The notes beneath the pieces were generated by a model. That model was not told the origin of the DNA. It ran no database searches and was given only the letters and a program-made list of their open reading frames with translations. Made by a program: the position numbers and the translations under genes. From Leclercia sp. 29361 (lineage in GTDB: Bacteria > Pseudomonadota > Gammaproteobacteria > Enterobacterales > Enterobacteriaceae), in NCBI RefSeq assembly GCF_011290365.1, contig NZ_CP049786.1:372001-436000 (forward strand): DNA of 64,000 nt, read 5' to 3'. Below, one piece after another: positions 18,868-26,824 of the stretch (within the stretch, counting starts at the first letter, position 1; each line of letters opens with the position of its first letter).

Positions 18868-19845
18868 TCACCTCTTATAAGAAGCGAAGCGGTTGGTCAG
18901 CCAGGGGAGGATTTCTTTTTTCCGGCTTGTCATGCCGGGCAGCGATACCTGGCGGGAGCCTGTCAGGCTGCTGTCTGAAAAAAGCAAAACGGAGTTCCGG
19001 CTGGTAATGTCTGTCACCATCAGGATCACCATGTCCAGCACGCTGTCCTTGCAGGTTTTATCCATTTCCTGCAGTAGCTCAGGCAACAGGGGAGTAATAT
19101 CAGCCATGTCGCGGACCTCAATTTGTGACAACAACAGCGGCACATCATGGATCCGGTAATTTTTGGCGTCACGATTGAGTAAAACCGACGCGGATTGCCC
19201 GGTTATATCTGTTTTGGCTCGCAGCAGCCCTGTCACAAACTGGTCATAATCGATACCGGCGATTTCCCGCAAAACAGCCACGGATTCCTGATCCTGAGTG
19301 GTGGTGGTGGGACCCGTCAGCGCAACGGTATCACTGAGGATCGCCCCCATCAGCAACACAGCCTGAGCGGCAGTCAGCGGCATCGGAATGTCATGCATGA
19401 GAATTGAGAGAATTACTGTTCCGCAGCATCCTACCGCCCGCACCCAGACATCCGGTGGATTGCGGGTAACAAGGGTACCAATACGATGATGGTCAATGAT
19501 GCCGATGACGTTGCTGTCCATCAGCGAAGACGGTCCCTGCTCTGCATCCGTAAAATCAACCAGCCATACGGTTTTATCTGTCAGATCGACGGTGAGTAAA
19601 TCGGGTTGTGAAACACCCGCAGCGTTGAGGATATAACGGGTTTCCGGGGTGATATCCCCCAGGCGCCAGGGCGTTGCGGGACGACCGGTGTAATTAAGCC
19701 AGTCAGCCACAACCAGCGCGCTGCAAATAGCATCGCTGTCAGGATTTCGATGACCGAAGACATAAATCGGATTATCTCTTTGAAAAGAGAGAGATTCTGC
19801 GGTAAGCGGTAATGTGGTTTTATTTTGCATAGCGATACCTGACAT
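18868..19845 (-). CDS. ppaC: Manganese-dependent inorganic pyrophosphatase (family II)
   Basis: DHH-superfamily pyrophosphatase that splits PPi to phosphate. Signatures: FGHRNPDSDAICSA near residue 30, the DHH motif (GIIDHHRIG) near 120, and the SDT metal motif (GAILSDTVA); the C-terminal DHHA2 domain carries SRQVSLPG and SRKKEILP. At 325 residues it is the normal length. ATG 19845 or ATG 19830 could be the start; the second has AGGT 7 nt upstream. Enterobacteria normally rely on family I Ppa, which fluoride inhibits strongly, so this alien enzyme fits a bypass role. It is the first gene after the fluoride riboswitch. Confidence 0.93.
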   Translation of the reverse strand: MSGIAMQNKTTLPLTAESLSFQRDNPIYVFGHRNPDSDAICSALVVADWLNYTGRPATPWRLGDITPETRYILNAAGVSQPDLLTVDLTDKTVWLVDFTDAEQGPSSLMDSNVIGIIDHHRIGTLVTRNPPDVWVRAVGCCGTVILSILMHDIPMPLTAAQAVLLMGAILSDTVALTGPTTTTQDQESVAVLREIAGIDYDQFVTGLLRAKTDITGQSASVLLNRDAKNYRIHDVPLLLSQIEVRDMADITPLLPELLQEMDKTCKDSVLDMVILMVTDITSRNSVLLFSDSSLTGSRQVSLPGMTSRKKEILPWLTNRFASYKR

Positions 19846-19873
19846 ACATGCCTATAAGAGGACAACTTCATCT

Positions 19874-19942
19874 GTATATCAGGCGCCATCATCCGGTGTT
19901 GAAAAACCGGCGGTTGGGAAAGGTGGAGCACCATCACCTTGT
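19874..19942 (-). promoter_or_regulatory. Fluoride riboswitch (crcB motif)
   Basis: On the minus strand, 30-100 nt before the pyrophosphatase gene, the RNA reads AGGTGATGGTGCTCCACCT, then CCCAACCGCCGG, a short hairpin (CCGG..CCGG), then ATGATGGCGCCTGATA. These are the conserved blocks of the crcB-motif aptamer in order (GGNGAUGG..UCNCC, AACCGCC, UGAUGRC..CU). No poly-U terminator follows, so control is probably at translation initiation. It fits the fluoride-sensitive enzymes encoded downstream. Confidence 0.92.
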
Positions 19943-20078
19943 AAATCAATCTTATATGGGCCTTTGCATTAAATCAATATTTATTGTTGGCCCTCGGTTT
20001 CGTACACACAAGTACATCCTGTCCCGCCAAAAACGTTTACGATAGTGCGCCAAATGAAGCAATTTATACCTTCTTAAT

Positions 20079-20467
20079 TATATTGGTGATGAAGATTATC
20101 GCCGCCGCATCCTGACCCAACTTAACCGGGGAGAAAGCCGACATGCTGTAGCCAGAGCGATTTGCCACGGACAAAAAGGTGAAATAAGGAAACGCTATCA
20201 GGATGGGCAGGAGGATCAGTTGGGTGCGCACGGACTGGTGACCAATGCAGTCGTTCTCTGGAATAGCATCTATATGCAGGCAGCATTGGATCATTTACGT
20301 AATGAAGGTGAAACCATAAATGAAGAGGATGAAGCCAGACTTTCGCCACTGAAGCACGCGATATCAATATGCTGGGGCATTACACGTTCACACTTGCTGA
20401 GCAGGTAACAAAAGGCCAGCTACGGCCACTGAAGCAAGCGGAAGAAACGGATGAATGGACTCTGTGA
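20079..20467 (+). pseudogene. tnpA: Tn3-family transposase C-terminal relic
   Basis: Translates as YIGDEDYRRRILTQLNRGES, then RHAVARAICHGQKGEIRKRY, LGAHGLVTNAVVLWN and IYMQAALDHLR, the well-conserved end of Tn3-family TnpA. A frameshift near 20353 moves to HINMLGHY-like residues (NMLGHYTFTLAEQV) before the stop at 20467. The N-terminal 85% is missing. Confidence 0.85.
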
Positions 20468-20578
20468 CGATCATATTGTCTCAGGGCTTGATGATCATCT
20501 GTTCACAAAACGTACTTAGCGTCCGTTTTCGTACGGTTGGGCTTCAGACCCCTAGTCTAGTCTGGGAGACATAAAACT

Positions 20579-20887
20579 ATGTCAGAAACCTTTATGATTA
20601 ATCATAAGAAAGTCCCGCTTAAGTCACTGCAATACAACAGTAAAGCGAATCAGCTGGAAGTGATGCGCAACTGGTTTTATGAACACTACGAAGACCTAGT
20701 GAATGCCTATCCTTATAACTCCCGGGAAGGTGGATATGCGTATATTTATGGCGGTCCTTATGACGCGGATGAAGAGCATCAGGCGAACTTTGGCGGATTC
20801 GTTAAGGACGATTACATCAAGGACTTAGTAGGCGAACTCCAGGCGGATTGCTTTGAATTGTCGGGAAATTCAAATAACACCGACTAG
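20579..20887 (+). CDS. Hypothetical protein, probably the N-terminal part of a larger HEPN-type family
   Basis: A 102-residue acidic protein. The central part (ANQLEVMRNWFYEHYED.., EGGYAYIYGGPYDADEE) resembles the N-terminal module I associate with longer proteins that carry a HEPN or similar C-terminal domain. Here the protein stops at NNTD without that domain. It could be a free-standing small protein or a truncated gene. The family recollection is from memory and uncertain. Confidence 0.5.
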   Translation: MSETFMINHKKVPLKSLQYNSKANQLEVMRNWFYEHYEDLVNAYPYNSREGGYAYIYGGPYDADEEHQANFGGFVKDDYIKDLVGELQADCFELSGNSNNTD

Positions 20888-21211
20888 TACGATGATGATT
20901 TGTACAATGCGGTCACCCTTTATCAGACAATCTTGTCTGACGCTCCGGACACAAATATGCTGGTTTTATCTGTTCAGAACACTGAACTATGTTCGGGAAA
21001 TCACAGAGTCAGGCTAACGGAATAGAATAGTGAGCGGCGTCTTAACCCCTTAAATCGTAAAAGCACCGGTTGCTAGCTGATGATGAATGGTTCTCTGTTT
21101 TAACCAAGCATCGGTATTGAGAATGGATCACAAAAACTGAAAGTATCAAAGAGGGCGTGGAGCTAAAATATTTGCACGGATAAAAAACTATACTTAACTA
21201 TTAGTATTATA
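20888..21211. other. Non-coding region
   Basis: No ORF or RNA that I can support. It separates the Tn3 relic segment from the deformylase segment. Confidence 0.45.
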
Positions 21212-21221
21212 TTAAAAAAAT

Positions 21222-21245
21222 GCGGACTCTTTATCAGCAGTCCGC
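21222..21245 (-). terminator. Terminator of the first BhsA-like gene
   Basis: Stem GCGGACT / AGTCCGC, followed on the minus strand by ATTTTTTT. It lies about 110 bp after the stop at 21357. Confidence 0.8.
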
Positions 21246-21356
21246 TAAAGTCTATTCAAGGAAAAACATGTGATATATCAAATAATAAAAATTAGTATAT
21301 GGTGGCAGATTTTATCAAGGTATATATTCCTATAGATACCCTAAAATGATTATCTA

Positions 21357-21566
21357 TTAATCCCCTAATTTAGCGGTCATGTGCACTCGATCACCAGTAT
21401 ACGCAGAGAGAATTTTGTATGACGTTTGTGCTTCTTTTGCTTTAGCAGCAATTTTTGCTTCTGCACTGTCAAGAGTGGAAGCAGTTACGCTGACAGTCTG
21501 CGCCATAACAGAGAATGAGACAACAGAGAGAAGACCAGTTGCTGCGAGAAGTTTGATATTTTTCAT
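21357..21566 (-). CDS. Secreted BhsA/McbA-like peptide (DUF1471), copy A
   Basis: A 69-residue precursor with a signal peptide (MKNIKLLAATGLLSVVSFSV-MAQ) and a short mature domain TVSVTASTLDSAEAKIAAKA. This is the DUF1471 pattern of E. coli BhsA/McbA/YhcN, small periplasmic or outer-membrane-associated stress proteins. ATG 21566 is preferred over 21599 because it matches the family start. The promoter at 21632-21662 is of the MerR type. Copy B at 24733 is almost identical, and copy C at 46506 is more distant. Confidence 0.82.
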   Translation of the reverse strand: MKNIKLLAATGLLSVVSFSVMAQTVSVTASTLDSAEAKIAAKAKEAQTSYKILSAYTGDRVHMTAKLGD

Positions 21567-21631
21567 AGTGATAATCCTAATAATGTTAATGTTCATCATA
21601 AGAGCATACTGCTCGTTTCCTGTTGATGACC

Positions 21632-21662
21632 ATTAAAAACCCTGTAACTACTATAGGGTCAA
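21632..21662 (-). promoter_or_regulatory. MerR (PbrR/CadR)-type promoter of BhsA-like copy A
   Basis: On the minus strand TTGACC and TTTAAT are 19 bp apart; the spacer CTATAGTAGTTACAGGGTT holds the dyad ACCCTATAG..TACAGGGT. It closely resembles known PbrR/CadR target promoters. Confidence 0.85.
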
Positions 21663-21721
21663 TACTTTTTATTGTATTTTTTGCATGCGGTTTTCTTTTT
21701 ATAAAACAGTTAGATACAAAA

Positions 21722-22237
21722 TTACTTCCTTTTATTCCGACGGTTTCTCTGTTTCGATAATTTTCTTTGAACTCGTTCTTTCTTTAAGGGAGAGAGGTAG
21801 TCAATAATGAGTTTTCCTGTTAGATGATCCATTTCATGCTGGATACAGATAGCAAGAAGTCCATCCGCGTGAATTTCCTGGGTTTTCCCATATTTATCCA
21901 TGTATTTGATCTTCACTACCTCTGAACGCTCAATATCGCAGTAAATACCCGGCAACGAAAGACAGCCTTCTGTTCCTTTAGAAATATTGTCGCTAGCCCA
22001 AACTATTTCAGGATTGATGATTACCATTGGCTGATCGCGCGTCTCAGACACGTCAATCACGACGACGCGCTCATGGGTATTTACTTGGGTAGCAGCAAGA
22101 CCAATCCCGTTTGCATCATACATTGTTGCTAACATATTTTGAGCAAGAAAATGAACCTGCTCATCTATACATAGAACCGTCTTTGCTTCGGTACGTAATC
22201 GAGGGTCGGGAAACTGAAGGATAGGTAATATACTCAT
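21722..22237 (-). CDS. def: Peptide deformylase paralogue
   Basis: Removes the formyl group from the initiator Met of nascent proteins; an Fe(II) enzyme in vivo. All three motifs are intact: GIGLAATQ (44-51), EGCLSLPG with metal ligand Cys92, and HEMDH with His134, Glu135, His138. At 171 residues it is full length, with an extended basic tail (RVQRKLSKQRNRRNKRK). It lies 81 bp after the flavoenzyme gene on the same strand, so they probably form one unit. The housekeeping def gene is elsewhere in enterobacteria, so this is an extra copy, plausibly less sensitive to metals or oxidants. Confidence 0.93.
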   Translation of the reverse strand: MSILPILQFPDPRLRTEAKTVLCIDEQVHFLAQNMLATMYDANGIGLAATQVNTHERVVVIDVSETRDQPMVIINPEIVWASDNISKGTEGCLSLPGIYCDIERSEVVKIKYMDKYGKTQEIHADGLLAICIQHEMDHLTGKLIIDYLSPLKKERVQRKLSKQRNRRNKRK

Positions 22238-22318
22238 AGGAAAATCCCAATAAGCGAATGGACTAGGCCGCCATTGTCAGCATTAAGCTGACTATGGATT
22301 TAAGGTTGGTAGGTTGTG

Positions 22319-23752
22319 CTACCTAATTGGGGAGGTTTTCGCCACATTCTTTAGTGATTCTGTCATTGTGAATTCAGGGGACCATAGTTTAGCAAGTTGC
22401 TGTACTGTCATATTAGCTGAAAGGACATAGGTAGCCGCACCAATAACATCACCTGCAGATTCCCCTACCATATGAATGCCGAGTATCTTCCCTGTTTCAC
22501 TATTCGAGATCAGTCTTACCAAACCATCAGTATGACGACTCACAATTGCACGCAATACAAACGCGACAGGCAGTTCTCGGACTTCATATGGAATTCCTTC
22601 TTCCTCAGCTTGTAATGCAGTCAAACCTACAGAAGCTAGCTCCGGAGAAGTGAAAGTTACACGAGGAAGGACATTATAATCCAGAGAATCTAGCTTATCA
22701 CCAAGAGCATTACTCGCTGCTAATTTACCTTGCTCAACTGCAACATAAACAAATTGAGCACCGCCTGTAACATCACCAGCAGCCCAGACTCGTGAATTTG
22801 ACGTTTTAAGATTCTCGTCCACAATCACCTGCCCACGTGGACCAGTCGAGATATTAACAGCATTAAGATTAAGATTTTCGGTAAATGGGCGGCGCCCGGT
22901 TGCGATCATAATCTTCTCAGCAGAAAGAATATAAGTGCTCTCACCAATCTTGACTGTGCAGCTAACTAAATCTCCCATTGCTTTTACTTGTGTGATATTT
23001 GCACCAGTTAAAAATTCAATACCTTGATTATTGAGTGATTTCGCCAAGACAGCAGATATTTCATGATCTTCGAAAGGAGCTATTCTGGTGGCAACCTCAA
23101 TAACTTTGACTTTTGACCCTAAACGAGAGAACAACTGAGCTTGCTCAAGGCCAATAGCATTCCCACCAATAACCAGTAAAGATTCAGGAACTTTAGTAAG
23201 CGACATAGCCGTGGAAGACGTCAGATAATCTACGTCCTTCAACCCTGGAATTTCAGGAATGAACGGACTCGCCCCGCTTGCAATGACTACGTTCTTTGCA
23301 TGTACTTGAGTGATGCCATCAATTCCATGAACATTTAAACTCACATATTCCTGATTCTGAGATAACGTAAAAGCGGCAGCCCCTCGAAACACATCAATAC
23401 CGGCTTCAGAAGGTCCCTGTACATGATAGGTCTCTCGAAATTGGCCAATCATCTGATCTTTATCCCAAACCAACAATGCCAGGTCAACAGGAGCAGCCGA
23501 GGTATCAATGCCAGAAAATTTCTTTTGAAGCGCAGAAAAACGAATTGCAGCCGCCGCCAATAAGGTTTTGGACGGGATACAGCCAACATTCAGACACGTG
23601 CCTCCCGCAACCCCCTGCTCAATCATTGCTACTGATTTATCTAATCTGCGTGCTTCATTAGCCGCTGCCCTTGCAGCAGAGCCTGAGCCAATAGTCACTA
23701 AGTCATAGATTTTATGAAACATTTCATGCGGAGCACGGGGAGTACTTTTCAT
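22319..23752 (-). CDS. MerA/Lpd-like FAD-dependent disulphide oxidoreductase
   Basis: Class I pyridine nucleotide-disulphide oxidoreductase, 477 residues. An N-terminal FAD motif (GSGSAARAAANEA) is followed by the redox pair in GGTCLNVGCIPSK; an NAD(P) motif (LLVIGGNAIGLEQAQ), the FAD-binding AAGDVTGG and a dimer interface domain follow. Overall it looks like mercuric reductase, but it lacks the N-terminal metal-binding domain and the C-terminal vicinal Cys pair that deliver Hg(II); it ends MTESLKNVAKTSPIR. Mercury reduction is therefore doubtful; a thiol or metal-stress reductase is more likely. A TetR-family gene is divergent, with two palindromic operators between them. Confidence 0.85.
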   Translation of the reverse strand: MKSTPRAPHEMFHKIYDLVTIGSGSAARAAANEARRLDKSVAMIEQGVAGGTCLNVGCIPSKTLLAAAAIRFSALQKKFSGIDTSAAPVDLALLVWDKDQMIGQFRETYHVQGPSEAGIDVFRGAAAFTLSQNQEYVSLNVHGIDGITQVHAKNVVIASGASPFIPEIPGLKDVDYLTSSTAMSLTKVPESLLVIGGNAIGLEQAQLFSRLGSKVKVIEVATRIAPFEDHEISAVLAKSLNNQGIEFLTGANITQVKAMGDLVSCTVKIGESTYILSAEKIMIATGRRPFTENLNLNAVNISTGPRGQVIVDENLKTSNSRVWAAGDVTGGAQFVYVAVEQGKLAASNALGDKLDSLDYNVLPRVTFTSPELASVGLTALQAEEEGIPYEVRELPVAFVLRAIVSRHTDGLVRLISNSETGKILGIHMVGESAGDVIGAATYVLSANMTVQQLAKLWSPEFTMTESLKNVAKTSPIR

Positions 23753-23787
23753 GTAAAAACCTCTTAATTAAGTACCGGCAAAGTAAA

Positions 23788-23834
23788 GGAGACCGATCTG
23801 TCTCCCTCATCTAAGAGTAGACAAGTCAGTCTAC
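23788..23834. promoter_or_regulatory. Two tandem palindromic operators for the TetR-family regulator
   Basis: GGAGACCGATCTGTCTCC (23788-23805) and GTAGACAAGTCAGTCTAC (23817-23834), each a perfect 6-bp inverted repeat around a 6-bp spacer, centres 29 bp apart. They sit between the divergent flavoenzyme and regulator genes. The second ends 2 bp before ATG 23837, which argues for the start at 23879. Confidence 0.8.
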
Positions 23835-23878
23835 TGATGTCAATATTCAATCCGTACAACAACCAGGTCTTAGCTTCT

Positions 23879-24454
23879 ATGGACAAGAAAGAACTATTAA
23901 TCTCAACTGCTTTTAAACTTTTTTATCAATATGGAGTTCATGCTGTTGGTATAAACCAGGTATTGACTGAATCGGGTGTAGCGAAGAAGACGCTTTATAC
24001 CTATTTTTCAAGCAAAGAAGAGCTTATTGCGGCTACCATTGACTATTGCAACCAACAATATTTCGCATCTTTAAACTCTCGTTTATCTCAAGTAGAGGAT
24101 GGTTACCCATCTATTAGCGAGCTTTTCAATACACTCGATGATTCTATAAATAGCAGAGACATCACATCGTCATCTTTTCATGGTTGTTATTTTATCAATG
24201 TCAGTGCTGAATTTAGCGATCCCACTCATCTGATACATCAAAGGTGTGCTCGTAATAAAATAGAAATGGATGTATTAATCAGGCACCATGTGTCGAAGGT
24301 TATTTCCTCCGAAAAATTTGTGTTCGAAATATCAGAATCCGTTTCAATGCTCTTTGAAGGAGCTATTATTCGTGCTCACATACTCAGAGATTTACAAGCA
24401 GCGGTTAAAGCAAGAACAGCAGTCGAACAGATTATAAAATCAAAGCTGAGCTAG
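23879..24454 (+). CDS. TetR/AcrR-family repressor
   Basis: A 191-residue regulator. The N-terminal helix-turn-helix (LLISTAFKLFYQYGVHAVGI, then ESGVAKKTLYTYFSSKEELI) is typical; the C-terminal ligand domain contains Cys in FHGCYFINVSAEF and HQRCARN. The start at 23879 (MDKKELL) is chosen because the alternative ATG 23837 abuts an operator and has no ribosome-binding site. It probably represses the divergent flavoenzyme-deformylase unit and itself. The Cys residues could sense metals or thiol stress, but that is inference. Confidence 0.88.
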   Translation: MDKKELLISTAFKLFYQYGVHAVGINQVLTESGVAKKTLYTYFSSKEELIAATIDYCNQQYFASLNSRLSQVEDGYPSISELFNTLDDSINSRDITSSSFHGCYFINVSAEFSDPTHLIHQRCARNKIEMDVLIRHHVSKVISSEKFVFEISESVSMLFEGAIIRAHILRDLQAAVKARTAVEQIIKSKLS

Positions 24455-24601
24455 CTGAAACGATAATTTTAGAAACTCCAAAAACAGCCTTACTTAAAAA
24501 ATAACCTCCGTAGTTCTGATAAATACAAATATTTCAATTTAATGATTTCCTTTGTAATTATTGATATATAGGAAAGACTCTAACATCGAGAAGTTAAAAA
24601 A

Positions 24602-24623
24602 GGGCTCCAACAACAGGCAGCCC
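24602..24623 (-). terminator. Terminator of BhsA-like copy B
   Basis: Stem GGGCT / AGCCC, followed by six T residues on the minus strand, about 110 bp after the copy B stop. Confidence 0.7.
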
Positions 24624-24732
24624 TAAAACATCACTCAAGATAAAGGAAGGTAATATGCTTGTATAAATCGGCACATTATATTTGAATCACAATGGATAAA
24701 TAAAAACATTGCTATTTCAAGCAGTTACATCG

Positions 24733-24942
24733 CTACTCTCCTAGAATAGCGGTCATGTGAACTCTATTGCCAGTAGAAGCAGAAAGAATTTTGTATGACG
24801 TTTGTGCTTCTTTTGCTTTAGCAGCAATTTTTGCTTCTGCACTGTCAAGAGTGGAAGCAGTTACGCTGACAGTCTGCGCCATACCAGAGAATGAGACAAC
24901 AGAGAGAAGACCAGCTGCTGCGAGAAGTTTGATATTTTTCAT
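24733..24942 (-). CDS. Secreted BhsA/McbA-like peptide (DUF1471), copy B
   Basis: Nearly identical to copy A at 21357: same signal peptide (MKNIKLLAAAGLLSVVSFSG) and mature part, with a handful of changes near the C-terminus (SASTGNRVHMTAILGE). The upstream region with the MerR-type promoter is also duplicated almost base for base. The duplicated block covers gene and promoter but not the terminators, which differ. Confidence 0.82.
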   Translation of the reverse strand: MKNIKLLAAAGLLSVVSFSGMAQTVSVTASTLDSAEAKIAAKAKEAQTSYKILSASTGNRVHMTAILGE

Positions 24943-25007
24943 AGTGATAATCCTAATAAAGTTAATGTTCATCATAAGAGCATATTGCTCGTTTCCTGTT
25001 GATGACC

Positions 25008-25038
25008 ATTAAAAACCCTGTAACTACTATAGGGTCAA
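25008..25038 (-). promoter_or_regulatory. MerR (PbrR/CadR)-type promoter of BhsA-like copy B
   Basis: Same TTGACC - 19 bp - TTTAAT arrangement and same spacer as at 21632-21662. Confidence 0.85.
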
Positions 25039-25044
25039 CACTTT

Positions 25045-25603
25045 TTATTGTATTTATTTGTATAGCGCAGACTGTCTTGAACATCCACTTATCGAGAAAT
25101 TTTTCTTAGACAAGAAAATTCACATATGATCAATAAGATATAGCGATTTTTTTATCGTTTTACACTGAAGATATTTTTTCTTATCCCATTTATATAGGTT
25201 TCAAAATATGTCTTTACAGGTAGTTGGAGGCTGAAACTCACGCATTCCCATCCCCTTCCCTTCAAACAACTCTAGCTTGACTCTGAATCAAAAGAATAAA
25301 TACCTAGATCTTAAATCACGTGACATGAAATGCCCAAGCTGCCTAAATAAACCATATAACAATCATTGTTATTCAATAATAATGTCTTTTTTTGTTTATC
25401 CATTGTCTGTTTTTGTTTATCTAATTTTAAATATACATGAAATAATAATAACATTATCATATATTGGAAAGAGTTTTAAATGGCAGATATGGTTGTATTC
25501 GGAATGTCATTTCCATACATATTCAGGATAATGATTCAAGGCTATCTTTTTTATGTTGTATGCATGGTATTTGTGAAGCACTCTAAATTTTGGCACGATG
25601 TAT
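25045..25603. other. AT-rich non-coding stretch
   Basis: Mostly A/T with no supportable gene. One 84-codon frame (25277-25531) is a hydrophobic low-complexity product without a clear ribosome-binding site and is not called. Confidence 0.45.
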
Positions 25604-25674
25604 TGACCTGCTCCCCGTTGATTAGTACACCCCGATGTTAGTAATGTCTTCATAAGCCACATGAGGACATCCCC

Positions 25675-25938
25675 ATGAAGAAGCGTTTTTCCGACGAACA
25701 GATCATCAGTATTCTCCGCGAAGCCGAAGCTGGGGTACCCGCCCGTGAACTCTGCCGCAAGCATGCCATTTCCGATGCCACGTTTTACATCTGGCGTAAG
25801 AAGTATGGCGGTATGGAGGTGCCTGAAGTTAAGCGCCTGAAGTCGCTTGAGGAAGAGAACGCCAGACTCAAGAAGCTGCTTGCCGAAGCCATGCTGGATA
25901 AAGAGGCGCTTCAGGTGGCTCTTGGGCGAAAGTACTGA
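25675..25938 (+). CDS. IS3-family OrfA
   Basis: An 87-residue helix-turn-helix protein ([31 protein letters not shown]) with a leucine-zipper-like tail ([20 protein letters not shown]). It binds the IS ends. OrfB is normally reached by -1 frameshifting near the end of this gene. Confidence 0.92.
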   Translation: MKKRFSDEQIISILREAEAGVPARELCRKHAISDATFYIWRKKYGGMEVPEVKRLKSLEEENARLKKLLAEAMLDKEALQVALGRKY

Positions 25939-25961
25939 CGACAGACCAGAAGCGGGAAGCC

Positions 25962-26795
25962 GTGATGTTGATGTGTGATGCGACCGGTCTGTCGCAACGT
26001 CGTGCCTGCAGGCTTACAGGTTTATCCCTGTCGACCTGCCGCTATGAGGCTCACCGTCCGGCTGCTGATGCGCATTTATCAGGGCGCATCACTGAGCTGG
26101 CACTGGAGCGCAGGCGTTTTGGCTACCGTCGTATTTGGCAGTTGCTGCGCCGTGAAGGGCTTCATGTTAATCATAAGCGCGTGTACCGGCTTTATCACCT
26201 CAGTGGCCTGGGCGTAAAACGCAGAAGACGTCGTAAAGGGCTGGCAACAGAACGTCTGCCGCTGCTCCGTCCGGCGGCGCCCAATCTGACCTGGTCGATG
26301 GATTTCGTCATGGACGCACTTTCCACCGGTCGCAGGATCAAGTGTCTTACCTGCGTCGATGATTTCACAAAGGAATGCCTGACGGTCACTGTTGCCTTTG
26401 GGATTTCAGGCGTTCAGGTCACGCGTATTCTGGACAGCATTGCACTGTTTCGAGGCTATCCGGCGACGATAAGAACTGACCAGGGGCCGGAGTTCACTTG
26501 CCGTGCACTGGATCAATGGGCCTTTGAGCATGGTGTTGAGTTGCGCTTAATCCAGCCGGGCAAGCCAACGCAGAACGGATTTATTGAGAGCTTTAACGGA
26601 CGATTTCGCGATGAATGTTTGAATGAGCACTGGTTCAGCGATATCGTTCATGCCAGGAAAATTATTAATGACTGGCGGCAGGATTATAACGAATGCCGCC
26701 CGCACTCCACGCTGAATTATCAGACACCGTCTGAATTTGCAGCGGGCTGGAGAAAGGGTCATTCTGAGAATGAAGATTCCGACGTTACTAACTGA
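25962..26795 (+). CDS. IS3-family OrfB transposase
   Basis: Integrase-type catalytic part with the DDE triad: Asp in [10 protein letters not shown], Asp in IRTDQGPEF, and Glu in [20 protein letters not shown]; it ends with the family's [15 protein letters not shown]. It is normally translated as an OrfAB fusion. The gene looks intact, so the element may be active. Confidence 0.92.
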   Translation: MMLMCDATGLSQRRACRLTGLSLSTCRYEAHRPAADAHLSGRITELALERRRFGYRRIWQLLRREGLHVNHKRVYRLYHLSGLGVKRRRRRKGLATERLPLLRPAAPNLTWSMDFVMDALSTGRRIKCLTCVDDFTKECLTVTVAFGISGVQVTRILDSIALFRGYPATIRTDQGPEFTCRALDQWAFEHGVELRLIQPGKPTQNGFIESFNGRFRDECLNEHWFSDIVHARKIINDWRQDYNECRPHSTLNYQTPSEFAAGWRKGHSENEDSDVTN

Positions 26796-26824
26796 GTGTT
26801 GTATCTAATCGTGGGGGCAGGTCA

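Larger units (their letters stand above)
25604..26824 (+). mobile_element. IS3-family insertion sequence (IS407-like group)
   Basis: About 1221 bp bounded by imperfect terminal inverted repeats: TGACCTGCTCCCCGTTGATT at the left, and TGACCTGCCCCCACGATTAG read inwards from the right. It contains orfA and orfB in overlapping frames. No matching target duplication is seen (TAT left, ATT right). The right end abuts a truncated IS630-family gene whose missing part is not found on the left, so a deletion accompanied or followed insertion. Confidence 0.9.

Noticed and set aside
22276..22292. Small hairpin GTCAGC/GCTGAC between the flavoenzyme and deformylase genes
   Set aside because: Short stem without a T-run; not enough to call a terminator, and the genes are still likely co-transcribed.
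22319..23752. Calling the flavoenzyme merA (mercuric reductase)
   Set aside because: Both mercury-specific Cys motifs are missing and no merR, merT or merP genes accompany it.
25277..25531. 84-codon frame in the AT-rich gap before the IS3-family element
   Set aside because: Hydrophobic low-complexity product, no good ribosome-binding site, no recognisable family.
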